Of a DNA stretch of 6,805 nucleotides, positions 1 to 5,233 are shown piece by piece. The position numbers and the translations under genes are program-made. Numbering within the stretch: position 1 is the first letter of the stretch; each line of letters starts with the position of its first letter. The stretch covers positions 1-6,805 of the forward strand of contig JAGYMO010000359.1 of assembly GCA_018400255.1 (NCBI GenBank), written 5' to 3'. This DNA comes from Deltaproteobacteria bacterium. Its GTDB lineage: Bacteria > Desulfobacterota > DSM-4660 > Desulfatiglandales > B25-G16. Below the pieces are notes generated by a model, which had not been told where the DNA came from, made no database searches, and saw only the letters and a list, made by a program, of their open reading frames with translations.

Positions 1-705
1 TTGAAAAAAGAAGGCAGTGAGTTGTCCGAAAAAATCGGACAACTGAAAATGCAATCGGCTGACGGTAAAAATTACAATACCGATGTCGCAGATACCGAAC
101 AACTATTTCGCTTAATTCAATCCATACCATCGCCCAAGGCTGAACCCTTTAAGATGTGGATAGCCAAAGTTGCCCGCGAGCGCATAGACGAGATAGAAGA
201 CCCTGAAATTGGTATTGACCGTTTAATGGAAACCTATCTACGCAAAGGATATTCAAAAGAATGGATAAACCAACGGCTTAAAAGCATTGAAATACGAAAA
301 GAACTAACTGACGAATGGGAAAACAGGAGCGTACAAAAAGGACAGGAATTTGCGATACTTACCGATGATATCACGCAGGCATGGAGCGGCTTTACGACCA
401 AAGAATACAAAAAACACAAAGAGCTGAAAAAAGAAAACCTGCGCGACAACATGACCAATTTGGAATTGGTGCTTAATATGTTGGCAGAAGCTACCACTAC
501 CGAAATATCAAAAGAAAAGAAACCGAAAACTTTTCCTGAAAACCGCAAAATTGCCAGACAAGGTGGCACCATTGCCGGAAATACCCGTAAAGAAATTGAG
601 CAAAAAACAGGTAAAAAGGTAGTTTCGAAATTAAATGCAAAGCAATTGGAACAAAAAAAGCAAAATGATGCCTTGAACGAATCGGATAAAAAAGAAAAAT
701 TATGA
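1..705 (+). CDS. BRO-N / DinD-like phage antirepressor-type protein, 5' partial
   Basis: Seen: an open frame of 234 codons from the first base, ending TGA at 703-705. The core carries the block typical of Bro-N/DinD-like proteins: ADTEQLFRLIQSIPSPKAEP (residues 30-49), then FKMWIAKVARERIDEIEDPE, a KGYSKEWINQRLKSIEIRKELTDEW stretch around 82-106, and FAILTDDITQAWSGFTTKEY. The C-terminal part has NLRDNMTNLELVLNMLAEA and GGTIAGNTRKEIEQKTGKKV, followed by a very Lys/Gln-rich tail. Family members run about 280 residues, so roughly 45-50 N-terminal residues of the Bro-N fold lie upstream of this window. The TTG at base 1 is most likely an internal Leu codon. Family knowledge: these proteins occur in prophages and mobile regions and are thought to bind DNA as antirepressors or as damage-induced regulators. 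The exact role here is not known. It overlaps the next start codon by ATGA (702-705), suggesting translational coupling. Confidence 0.85.
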   Translation: MKKEGSELSEKIGQLKMQSADGKNYNTDVADTEQLFRLIQSIPSPKAEPFKMWIAKVARERIDEIEDPEIGIDRLMETYLRKGYSKEWINQRLKSIEIRKELTDEWENRSVQKGQEFAILTDDITQAWSGFTTKEYKKHKELKKENLRDNMTNLELVLNMLAEATTTEISKEKKPKTFPENRKIARQGGTIAGNTRKEIEQKTGKKVVSKLNAKQLEQKKQNDALNESDKKEKL

Positions 706-785
706 AGAAAATCAACGCGGCCACCTCAACCGATTTGCCGATTATTCAAAAATTGGTAAATGTCGGAGCCGGGGTCGAACTTTAG
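702..785 (+). pseudogene. GNAT-like acetyltransferase stub, truncated at the 3' side
   Basis: An ATG at 702-704 overlaps the stop of the BRO-like gene (ATGA) and opens a 27-codon frame ending TAG at 783-785. The first 19 residues, MKKINAATSTDLPIIQKLV, look like the beta1-alpha1 start of a GNAT N-acetyltransferase (usual pattern: basic/hydrophobic strand, ATxxDLPxIxxL). From codon 20 the sequence becomes NVGAGVEL then stop, which does not fit the family and coincides with the start of a GC-rich palindromic stretch. I infer that a complete acetyltransferase gene, translationally coupled to the BRO-like gene, was cut by insertion or recombination near base 759. The rest of the acetyltransferase is not visible in the window. 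The match rests on a short segment, so the family call is tentative. Confidence 0.45.
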
Positions 786-830
786 GTTTCGTGTTTTCCC
801 AATGCGGGACCCATGCGGGAGTCTGACCCC
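771..830. repeat. REP-like inverted repeat GGGGTC...GACCCC
   Basis: GGGGTC (771-776, followed by GAAC) is mirrored by GACCCC (825-830, preceded by GTCT). Between the arms, ATGCGGGA occurs twice (802-809 and 813-820). It is followed by a small stem TTCGC-TTC-GCGAA at about 837-849. The composition is more GC-rich than the genes on either side. A reading frame from 760 runs through it, but its product looks like translated repeat. It resembles the palindromic extragenic units that litter some environmental genomes. It begins at the point where the GNAT-like gene breaks off. Confidence 0.5.
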
Positions 831-871
831 AAAAGATTCGCTTCGCGAACGGCGGGGCTTAGTGGTGCGAC

Positions 872-929
872 ATCCCGACTATGGGCGCATTCATCCACGG
901 CTAAAGCCATGGCTTTCTGCGGTCGGGGT
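872..929. repeat. Composite palindromic unit around AAAGCCATGGCTTT
   Basis: The outer arms ATCCCGAC (872-879) and GTCGGGGT (922-929) pair with one G-T wobble. Between them sits a perfect 14-base palindrome, AAAGCCATGGCTTT (903-916). The whole 58-base unit could fold as a two-storey cruciform or hairpin. There is no T-run behind it, so it is not a typical intrinsic terminator. It probably belongs to the same REP-like family as the unit just upstream. Confidence 0.5.
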
Positions 930-976
930 AAAGAAAAACGATCTCAAAATAATTGGTGCTCTTTTTAATGGTGTGA

Positions 977-1537
977 TTAAGGGCTATATTCTTTAAGCCT
1001 TGTTTTCAGTTCTCCTGCATTGCCTACAAATTTGTTAAGCTCAGCCCAGAAACTTTTACTGTGGTTTTTCTCCCTTGTGTGGACAAGCTCGTGAAGGATA
1101 ACATAATCTATCAAATCGTTTGGAAGTTTAAGGAGCTTCATATTCAGGCTGATATTGTTTCTTGCAGAGCAACTTCCCCATCTGGTTCTTTGATTTCTAA
1201 TAAACACCCGGTTGTAGGTAAAACCATAACGCCTTGACAACTCGTTTAGGCGAAGCGCGAGCTTTTTTTTAGCCTCAGTTCTGTCTATCGAAGGCAAGTC
1301 ATTTGAAATAGCAGTCTGTCTTTTTTCTAATTCCTTTACTTTAGAGAGATTTCTCTTTATCCATCTCACTTTGCTGAAAGCCATTTTTTCCGCACTTTCA
1401 AATGAAAGCCCGTATGGAACTGCAACCCTGACCCCTGTAAAGGGCTTCACAGAAATATTCATACGCCTTGCCAGTTTGCTGCGTTCAAGAAAAACGCTTC
1501 CCACGCCGTCAATTTTAATGGTTTTAGACTGGAGCAA
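977..1537 (-). CDS. YgjP/SprT-like (DUF45, M48-type) zinc metallopeptidase
   Basis: A 186-residue protein with the full signature of the YgjP-type metal-dependent hydrolases. TRWGSCS is at 118-124, followed by the zinc site HELVH at 149-153 (two His ligands and the catalytic Glu) and a third His at 159 in KNHSKSFW. The N-terminal third (residues 10-60: VFLERSKLARRMNISVKP, then VRVAVPYGLSFESAE) is the beta-rich lead-in usual for the family, and a Lys/Arg-rich helix precedes the catalytic part. Length fits the family (about 165-240). The start is TTG at 1535-1537, chosen because GGGAGG (complement of 1543-1548) lies five bases upstream and no ATG is better placed. No signal peptide or membrane segment, so cytoplasmic. 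The family is widespread and often travels with restriction or mobile genes, and its substrate is unknown. It is a lone gene with no same-strand partner in the window. Confidence 0.9.
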   Translation of the reverse strand: MLQSKTIKIDGVGSVFLERSKLARRMNISVKPFTGVRVAVPYGLSFESAEKMAFSKVRWIKRNLSKVKELEKRQTAISNDLPSIDRTEAKKKLALRLNELSRRYGFTYNRVFIRNQRTRWGSCSARNNISLNMKLLKLPNDLIDYVILHELVHTREKNHSKSFWAELNKFVGNAGELKTRLKEYSP

Positions 1538-1542
1538 TGAAA

Positions 1543-1548
1543 CCTCCC
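1543..1548 (-). promoter_or_regulatory. Ribosome binding site deciding the TTG start of the YgjP-like gene
   Basis: On the minus strand GGGAGG is followed by TTTCA and then TTG. The strong match and 5-base spacing make the TTG at 1535-1537 the best start, although it is not ATG. Confidence 0.6.
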
Positions 1549-1867
1549 AAGAAAATATGGAATCAGTATAAGGACTTTATCATATTTAAAGGCTCAATCA
1601 CAGTATCCTTTGAACATGCAATTTATTCCGATTTCATATCTAATTCAAAACTCTCTTTCTAACGCTACTACCCGTTTTTTCACTACAGCCTTAGAGATGC
1701 CTGGCAGTTATTTAGTCTATACATTCACGTCTTAACAAAAACCCTTTACTCATATGTAGGCATAGGGTGGTACTCTGGAAGATCACCAAAAGGAAATTTC
1801 AACAAAGGTGGGGATATTTATATGGTCTTGATGAATTTCCCATTTTGAAGGCACCAATCAGAAAAAC

Positions 1868-1918
1868 CCCAGGTGGAGCTGGCTTAGCCGTTGACATAAA
1901 ATAATACACTCACCTGGG
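1868..1918. repeat. Perfect 8-bp inverted repeat CCCAGGTG/CACCTGGG
   Basis: The arms at 1868-1875 and 1911-1918 are exact reverse complements separated by 35 bases. The enclosed segment contains TTGACA (1891-1896) but no -10 hexamer at 15-19 bases, so a promoter call is not supported. A hairpin or protein-binding role is possible but unproven. Confidence 0.35.
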
Positions 1919-1989
1919 AAAGGTATGCTAAAGAATAGATAGTCGTTGCAAGAGAGACAAAATTTCTTACATCTCATTTGACCTAATGC

Positions 1990-2013
1990 CTTATTATTTG
2001 GTAATAGTATAAG
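1990..2013. repeat. AT-rich hairpin
   Basis: CTTATTATT (1990-1998) pairs with AATA (2003-2006) and ATAAG (2009-2013), with a TGGT loop and a 2-base bulge, giving a 9-bp stem. There is no T-run after it. It lies about 90 bases upstream of the ribosome binding site of the small ORF at 2118. Confidence 0.35.
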
Positions 2014-2101
2014 CATAGCAGCATTTTAAAAATAATACTGCCTAACTACCAGGCATATTTACTGATAGGCCTTATGCAATCATGTAAATATAGCTATTTA
2101 T

Positions 2102-2108
2102 AAAGGAG
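2102..2108 (+). promoter_or_regulatory. Strong ribosome binding site before a start-less small ORF
   Basis: AAAGGAG (2102-2108, within TATAAAGGAGAA) is the best Shine-Dalgarno sequence in this part of the window. Nine bases later, in frame with the small ORF, lies ATC (2118-2120) rather than ATG. This suggests either a lost start codon or use of a very rare one. Confidence 0.5.
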
Positions 2109-2117
2109 AATACTGCT

Positions 2118-2327
2118 ATCGGTTTTATAAGACATCAGGAAGAGCGTTTAGCAATCCGCTTTTTGGTATGGAAGTACCAGAAGATGAACCTTGTTGTACC
2201 TGGTAATCCAACTCTTCAAAGCCAAGGCAGTAAAATAGTTGATGAGGCACATCGTATTGCTCGTGAAAGGGGCGGCAATATTATCTCTATCGTCAAAGAG
2301 CTGGTTAATGACGTAAAAAAGAAATAG
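2118..2327 (+). CDS. Small conserved-looking soluble protein, start codon apparently lost (ATC)
   Basis: The frame is open from 2094 to the TAG at 2325-2327. Counted from the ATC at 2118, behind a strong AAAGGAG, it gives 69 residues. The text is clearly protein-like: RHQEERLAIRFLVWKYQKMN (residues 5-24), a Pro-containing turn (VVPGNPTLQ), then KIVDEAHRIARERGGNIISI and a Lys-rich end. The predicted shape is two or three charged amphipathic helices with no signal or membrane segment. I have an impression of similar small proteins (EERLAIRxLxWxYxKxNLPxP... IVDEAHRIARERG) in environmental Gram-negatives but cannot name the family. The only ATG in frame (2184-2186, inside KMNLVV) would remove the conserved-looking first helix and has no ribosome binding site. 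So this is either a gene inactivated at its start or one using ATC. The Yip1-like gene follows 119 bases downstream on the same strand. Confidence 0.5.
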   Translation: MGFIRHQEERLAIRFLVWKYQKMNLVVPGNPTLQSQGSKIVDEAHRIARERGGNIISIVKELVNDVKKK

Positions 2328-2436
2328 CTGTTTGTACTCAAAAAATCATCGTGCTCCATGTACAACTGCAAAGATGCAAAACAATTCTTAAAAAGCTAAG
2401 AAGGTTGTGTGTTGCTGTAAGCTCTTAAACAATTAT

Positions 2437-2442
2437 GGGGGA
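2437..2442 (+). promoter_or_regulatory. Ribosome binding site choosing the inner ATG of the Yip1-like gene
   Basis: GGGGGA (2437-2442) is followed by TTAT and ATG at 2447. The outer ATG at 2435 overlaps this purine run and has no Shine-Dalgarno of its own, so 2447 is the preferred start. Confidence 0.55.
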
Positions 2443-2446
2443 TTAT

Positions 2447-2983
2447 ATGACTAATTTTACGGATCGTGTCATTCGTTCTGCAAAACTCAATGTTAAGGTA
2501 TATGAGGAAATTGAGGCTGATAAAAGTTCAATGCGTCAGGCCATGTTGGTTGTTGTTCTTTCCAGTATAGCAGCAGGATTGGGAAGTATTGCTAAAACAG
2601 GTTTTGGCGGGATTTTGATAGGTACTCTTCTGGCTCTTATCAGTTGGTATATCTGGGCTTATTTCACTTATTTTATTGGGACAAAGCTTCTTCCTGAGCC
2701 ACAGACCAGGGCTAATTACGGTGAATTGTTACGAACTATTGGCTTTTCAAGCTCACCTGGATTAATTCGAATCTTAGGTATCATACCAGGATTGGGACCC
2801 ATTGTTTTTTTCGTTGCCTCAATCTGGATGTTAGTTGCAATGGTTATAGCAGTACGGCAAGCCCTTGATTATCAAAGCACCCTGCGTGCCCTTGGTGTTT
2901 GCTTTATCGGCTGGATTATTCAAGCGCTTATCCTTATGCTTTTATTCTCATTTTTTGGTGGTATCAGGGGGCCAGTACAATAG
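2447..2983 (+). CDS. Yip1-family integral membrane protein
   Basis: A 178-residue polytopic inner-membrane protein (182 if the upstream ATG at 2435 is used). The order is typical of bacterial Yip1-domain proteins. A short cytoplasmic N-terminus (NFTDRVIRSAKLNVKVYEEI) carries acidic and basic residues. Hydrophobic segments lie at about 30-48, 53-79, 113-137 and 147-170. A soluble loop LLPEPQTRANYGELLRTIGF (81-100) precedes SSPGLIRILGIIPGLGPIVF. The motif GELLRTIGFSSSPG and the segment VAMVIAVRQALDYQS are hallmarks of the family. Function in bacteria is not established, though eukaryotic relatives act in membrane trafficking. The gene stands 119 bases behind the small ORF and is followed by a long noncoding stretch. 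A perfect inverted repeat starts at its stop codon. Confidence 0.8.
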   Translation: MTNFTDRVIRSAKLNVKVYEEIEADKSSMRQAMLVVVLSSIAAGLGSIAKTGFGGILIGTLLALISWYIWAYFTYFIGTKLLPEPQTRANYGELLRTIGFSSSPGLIRILGIIPGLGPIVFFVASIWMLVAMVIAVRQALDYQSTLRALGVCFIGWIIQALILMLLFSFFGGIRGPVQ

Positions 2984-3016
2984 ATGCAATTTCTAAACTA
3001 CCTATCATTGCATCTA
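2981..3016 (+). terminator. Perfect 10-bp inverted repeat at the Yip1-like stop, terminator-like
   Basis: TAGATGCAAT (2981-2990, starting with the TAG stop) is the exact reverse complement of ATTGCATCTA (3007-3016), with a 16-base loop. Its position at the gene end suggests transcript termination or 3'-end protection. It lacks a following T-run (AACTAAAAAAAG comes next), so it is not a classical intrinsic terminator on this strand. On the opposite strand the stem would be preceded, not followed, by T's. Confidence 0.4.
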
Positions 3017-3031
3017 AACTAAAAAAAGCAC

Positions 3032-3222
3032 GAGTAAAAGTGTGAGGTAAGTTAATTATTGAATATCCCCCAACTTGATGTTTGTGTACATATTTTGACC
3101 AAGATATATACATATACATCATCAGCATTGAGGGCTTAATAGATAGATAATAATTAACACAGGCCCTGAATAAACTCTTTTTAAACCCTTGCCTCTATTG
3201 CTTGTATATGATATATTATAAT
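3032..3222. repeat. Diverged direct repeat, copy A
   Basis: Five anchors occur here in the same order as in copy B (3244-3355): GAGTAA (3032), TAATTATTGA (3053), GTACATATTT (3086-3095), AAACCCTTGCCT (3183-3194) and ATATTATAAT (3213-3222). Copy A is about 80 bases longer, with most of the extra sequence between the third and fourth anchors. Confidence 0.5.
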
Positions 3223-3243
3223 ATGAAATTCAAAGATAGGCAA

Positions 3244-3355
3244 GAGTAAGTATAGGCTAATTATTGAGTATTTCTTAAATTGCACTTCGTACATATTTAT
3301 TTACAGAAAACCCTCATAAAAGCTTGCAAACCCTTGCCTATATTCATATTATAAT
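3244..3355. repeat. Diverged direct repeat, copy B
   Basis: The same ordered anchors as copy A: GAGTAA (3244), TAATTATTGA (3258), GTACATATTT (3289-3298), AAACCCTTGCCT (3328-3339), ATATTATAAT (3346-3355). In addition ATAGGCAAG (3236-3244) at its left border is the exact reverse complement of CTTGCCTAT (3333-3341) near its right border, so copy B is bracketed by an inverted repeat. A weak promoter-like TTGCAA-17-TATTAT can be read at 3324-3352. Confidence 0.5.
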
Positions 3356-3482
3356 GCTAATCTTAGGATTTTGCAACTCCAAAATAGCTTACCGAGCAGA
3401 CATATAGCTTATAACACCGACAAGACTTGACACCGGCTGTAGTTCATTTAATTCTTCCCTGGGACATATAGCCTTACGAAAA

Positions 3483-3599
3483 ACTTGGTCAAAAAACAGA
3501 CTATTAAGCGCCAAGTCGACTGTGTTTATAGGTCCAAGATACAAAATGACAAAAAGATGATATGGATGTTTTTTGACCCTTATGCTAACTTTGTCATTT
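3483..3599. repeat. Interleaved inverted repeats, possible structured RNA
   Basis: GGTCAAAAAACA (3487-3498) is the exact reverse complement of TGTTTTTTGACC (3567-3578). AAATGACAAA (3544-3553) is the exact reverse complement of TTTGTCATTT (3590-3599). The second pair starts inside the first and ends outside it, so both stems together would form a pseudoknot-like arrangement. ACTTGG (3483-3488) can instead pair with CCAAGT (3511-3516), and CTTGG with CCAAG (3534-3538), giving alternatives to the first stem. No known riboswitch or RNA family was recognised. Confidence 0.4.
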
Positions 3600-3685
3600 A
3601 ATCTTTACTGTACGTAGAAATACGGTGGGGCTAAAAAACAACTAACTTGATATCTTAATTCACACACCCTTTGGGTAGCCATGCG

Positions 3686-3707
3686 TGTAGACTTTTAATT
3701 GTCTACA
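3686..3707. promoter_or_regulatory. Palindrome TGTAGAC-N8-GTCTACA, candidate operator
   Basis: A perfect 7+7-base inverted repeat with an AT-only 8-base centre (TTTTAATT), 22 bases in all, the size of a typical dimeric regulator site. It lies 70 bases upstream of the -35 box of the operon promoter, a position fitting an activator better than a blocking repressor. A related half-site TGTAGCT occurs at 3750-3756. No regulator gene is in the window to pair with it. Confidence 0.4.
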
Positions 3708-3776
3708 TTAAAGCCGGTTGAGCTATTCCAAGGTAAACGTATCTATCTGTGTAGCTCGAAAAAGCTGTACAACAAA

Positions 3777-3805
3777 TTGACACTGACAATTATGCCCATT
3801 ATATT
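3777..3805 (+). promoter_or_regulatory. Near-consensus sigma70 promoter of the cpYpsA/SYLF operon
   Basis: TTGACA (3777-3782) is a perfect -35. The spacer is 17 bases and TATATT (3800-3805) matches the -10 consensus at five of six positions. Transcription would start near 3812, giving a leader of about 30 bases to the ATG at 3843. An AATTG (3775-3779) / CAATT (3787-3791) inverted pair overlaps the -35 and could be a regulator site. Confidence 0.7.
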
Positions 3806-3842
3806 AATAAAAGGACTAATGTAAAAATTTCAGGAGCCTGTA

Positions 3843-4667
3843 ATGATTAAAAAAATCCTCTCAGGAGGGCAAACCGGGGCGGACCAAGCCGCACTGGATG
3901 TTGCCATAAAATTTGCTATCCCCTACGGAGGTTGGATCTCCAAGGGGCGGAAGACCGAGAATGGGCCACTCCCCGATCACTATAAACTTAAGGAAATGCC
4001 TACGGTTAGCTATTACAAACGAACTGAGCAAAATGTCCTTGACTCTGACGCAACATTAATTATCTCACACGGAAAATTGACTGGTGGTTCCTATTACACT
4101 CGAAGAATGGCGAAACACTATAGCCGCCCCTGGCTTCATATAGATCTGAATAAGATTAATGGCTTTGAAGCGGCAAAGAGGATCAATTCCTGGATTTTGA
4201 GCAATAAGATAGAGAAGCTCAATATCGCAGGGCCAAGGGCCAGTGAAGACCCAAAGATCTATCAGACAGCCTTTGATCTCATTCAAACCACCTTTTATCT
4301 CAATCTCATGGAAACTAGCATCCCAAATTCCCCCCGCCCTTCACCTTCGGTAGATGAACTTATGGGAACTGCTCGCCTCCCAAAAACAGTCGATGAGGCC
4401 GTCGAGCGGCTCATCAAGAATTTCTCGTTAAAAGACAAGGCATACATAGCAAAAATGAAAGAGGAGGACCTCCATCCTCTCCAATCTACCATAGGTCGCT
4501 ACATAAGAGATGAATTCGGATTATGGACAGGCAACCTACCATTGATGCAATCCTGTCTTTCTTTCTCTAAAGACGATGGGCTTAGTGAAGCTGATGCCTC
4601 TGCCTTAATCATAAGGGCATTGTGGAAGAAGTTACGTCAAAGCTATCAGTTGAGGGTTGTAAAATGA
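3843..4667 (+). CDS. YpsA-like (SLOG) putative molybdenum-carrier protein fused to a DUF6794-like domain
   Basis: A 274-residue soluble protein in two parts. Residues 1-155 are a YpsA-related Rossmann-like domain of the SLOG superfamily ('putative molybdenum carrier' family). The nucleotide-type loop SGGQTGADQAALD is at 7-19, GGWISKGRKTENGPLPDHY at 29-47, DSDATLIIS at 67-75, LTGGSYYT at 79-86, and a late NIAGPRAS at 127-134. A Pro/Ser-rich linker follows (about 158-172). Residues 179-265 (LPKTVDEAVERLI... SLKDKAYIAKMKEEDL... IGRYIRDEFGLWTGN) match a DUF6794-type helical domain. The molybdenum label is historical and SLOG proteins generally bind nucleotides or their derivatives, so the ligand here is unknown. 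The start is supported by AGGAG (3832-3836) six bases upstream. The stop overlaps the next start by ATGA, indicating a coupled operon with the exported SYLF protein. Confidence 0.85.
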   Translation: MIKKILSGGQTGADQAALDVAIKFAIPYGGWISKGRKTENGPLPDHYKLKEMPTVSYYKRTEQNVLDSDATLIISHGKLTGGSYYTRRMAKHYSRPWLHIDLNKINGFEAAKRINSWILSNKIEKLNIAGPRASEDPKIYQTAFDLIQTTFYLNLMETSIPNSPRPSPSVDELMGTARLPKTVDEAVERLIKNFSLKDKAYIAKMKEEDLHPLQSTIGRYIRDEFGLWTGNLPLMQSCLSFSKDDGLSEADASALIIRALWKKLRQSYQLRVVK

Positions 4668-5233
4668 ACACTACAACCAAAGTATATATACAAAAATATT
4701 TATTCATCACATTATGGCTTGTCTTAAGCAGTCTTTTATTCGCTTCCCGGGCAACCGCCGCCTCGGCGCAAGAGTTAAATATTAAATCGGATGCCACCTT
4801 AAAGCAATTTATCACGGAAGTTTCTGGTGGGGCTGAATTTCTGAAAAAAGCGCAAGGAGTATTAGTCTTTCCCAGCGTGTTAAAGGCTGGTTTTGGAATT
4901 GGTGGAGAATACGGTGAAGGGGTTCTGCGCATTGATGGTAAAACCGTTGAATACTATAGCACTGCATCAGCATCAATCGGTTTACAGTTTGGGGCCCAAT
5001 CTAAATCCCTAGTAATAGTCTTTCTAGAGAAAAAGGCACTTGATAATTTCAGAAGAAGCGATGGCTGGAAAGCCGGTGTAGATGGATCAGTTGCAGTGCT
5101 GAAATGGGGAGTAGGTGAAGATATCAACAGCATTGAGGTGAATAAGCCTATTGTTGGTTTTGTCTTCAGCAACAAAGGCTTTATGTATAATCTGACCCTT
5201 GAGGGATCGAAGTTTACAAAGATAAGTCGTTAG
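4664..5233 (+). CDS. Exported SYLF/Ysc84-domain lipid-binding protein
   Basis: 189 residues from ATG 4664-4666, chosen because GAGGG (4652-4656) lies seven bases upstream, the start overlaps the previous stop as ATGA, and it puts a clean signal peptide at the N-terminus. That peptide has Lys6 and Lys11, a hydrophobic core at about 12-27 (YLFITLWLVLSSLLFA) and a likely cut after ATA (32) or ASA (35). An ATG 42 bases upstream would spoil this arrangement. The mature part is a complete SYLF domain: AQGVLVFPSVLKAGFGIGGE, YGEGVL, VEYYSTASASIGLQFGAQSK, GWKAGVDGSVAV, PIVGFVFSNKGFMYNL and LEGSKFTKI. Bacterial SYLF proteins are periplasmic or envelope-associated. Eukaryotic SYLF (Ysc84) binds lipids and actin, and the bacterial role is not settled. 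It is co-transcribed with the cpYpsA-DUF6794 gene, an unusual partner. Confidence 0.9.
   Translation: MNTTTKVYIQKYLFITLWLVLSSLLFASRATAASAQELNIKSDATLKQFITEVSGGAEFLKKAQGVLVFPSVLKAGFGIGGEYGEGVLRIDGKTVEYYSTASASIGLQFGAQSKSLVIVFLEKKALDNFRRSDGWKAGVDGSVAVLKWGVGEDINSIEVNKPIVGFVFSNKGFMYNLTLEGSKFTKISR

Larger units (their letters stand above)
1697..2056. repeat. Possible terminal inverted repeats of a 360-bp element
   Basis: ATGCCTGGCAGTTA at 1697-1710 and TAACTACCAGGCAT at 2043-2056 are inverted copies matching at 13 of 14 bases and facing inward, as ends of a small non-autonomous element would. No target-site duplication is visible beside the ends and nothing inside looks coding. Chance or an unrelated origin is quite possible. 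Confidence 0.25.
1549..2101. other. Noncoding stretch with weak inverted repeats, no convincing gene
   Basis: About 550 bases between the YgjP-like gene and the small ORF. No frame gives a recognisable protein. One 60-odd-codon open frame (about 1650-1852, +) has no proper start and no family resemblance. Structures seen: an imperfect 14-base inverted pair ATGCCTGGCAGTTA (1697-1710) / TAACTACCAGGCAT (2043-2056); a perfect 8-base pair CCCAGGTG (1868-1875) / CACCTGGG (1911-1918) enclosing a TTGACA (1891-1896) that has no matching -10; and an AT-rich hairpin at 1990-2013. It is probably decayed sequence. Confidence 0.5.
3017..3776. other. Long AT-rich noncoding region full of diverged repeats
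   Basis: No coding frame is supported here. The stretch contains two diverged direct copies of a 110-190-base unit (3032-3222 and 3244-3355); short repeats ATAGCTTA at 3384-3391 and 3404-3411, with ATAGCCTTA at 3468-3476; an interleaved pair of inverted repeats (3483-3599); a small hairpin around CGTA-GAAA-TACG (3613-3624); and a strong palindrome at 3686-3707. It looks like old duplicated intergenic or element-derived DNA, possibly with structured RNA. It ends at the promoter of the next operon. Confidence 0.55.

Noticed and set aside
872..929. Intrinsic terminator for the upstream genes
   Set aside because: The stem is good but is followed by AAAGAAAAACG on the plus strand and lacks a T-run on either strand, so a palindromic repeat is the better call.
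760..996. 78-codon plus-strand frame through the palindromic region (MSEPGSNFRF...)
   Set aside because: It runs across REP-like repeats, has no ribosome binding site, resembles no family, and its end overlaps the YgjP-like gene. It is translated repeat rather than a gene.
1650..1852. Open frame containing HYSLRDAWQLFSLYIHVL and WYSGRSPKGNFNKGGDIYM
   Set aside because: No start codon or ribosome binding site at its beginning and no recognisable family. About 65 open codons can occur by chance in such DNA.
1891..1896. TTGACA as a -35 box
   Set aside because: No -10-like hexamer at 15-19 bases. The nearest candidate, TATGCT (1924-1929), is 27 bases away.
3032..3360. CRISPR array
   Set aside because: Only two diverged copies of a long unit with unequal spacing. 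No short identical repeats with regular spacers and no cas genes.
3427..3455. TTGACA (3427-3432) as a promoter for a possible RNA at 3483-3599
   Set aside because: The best -10 at 16-17 bases is TAATTC/AATTCT, too weak to call, and no gene follows.
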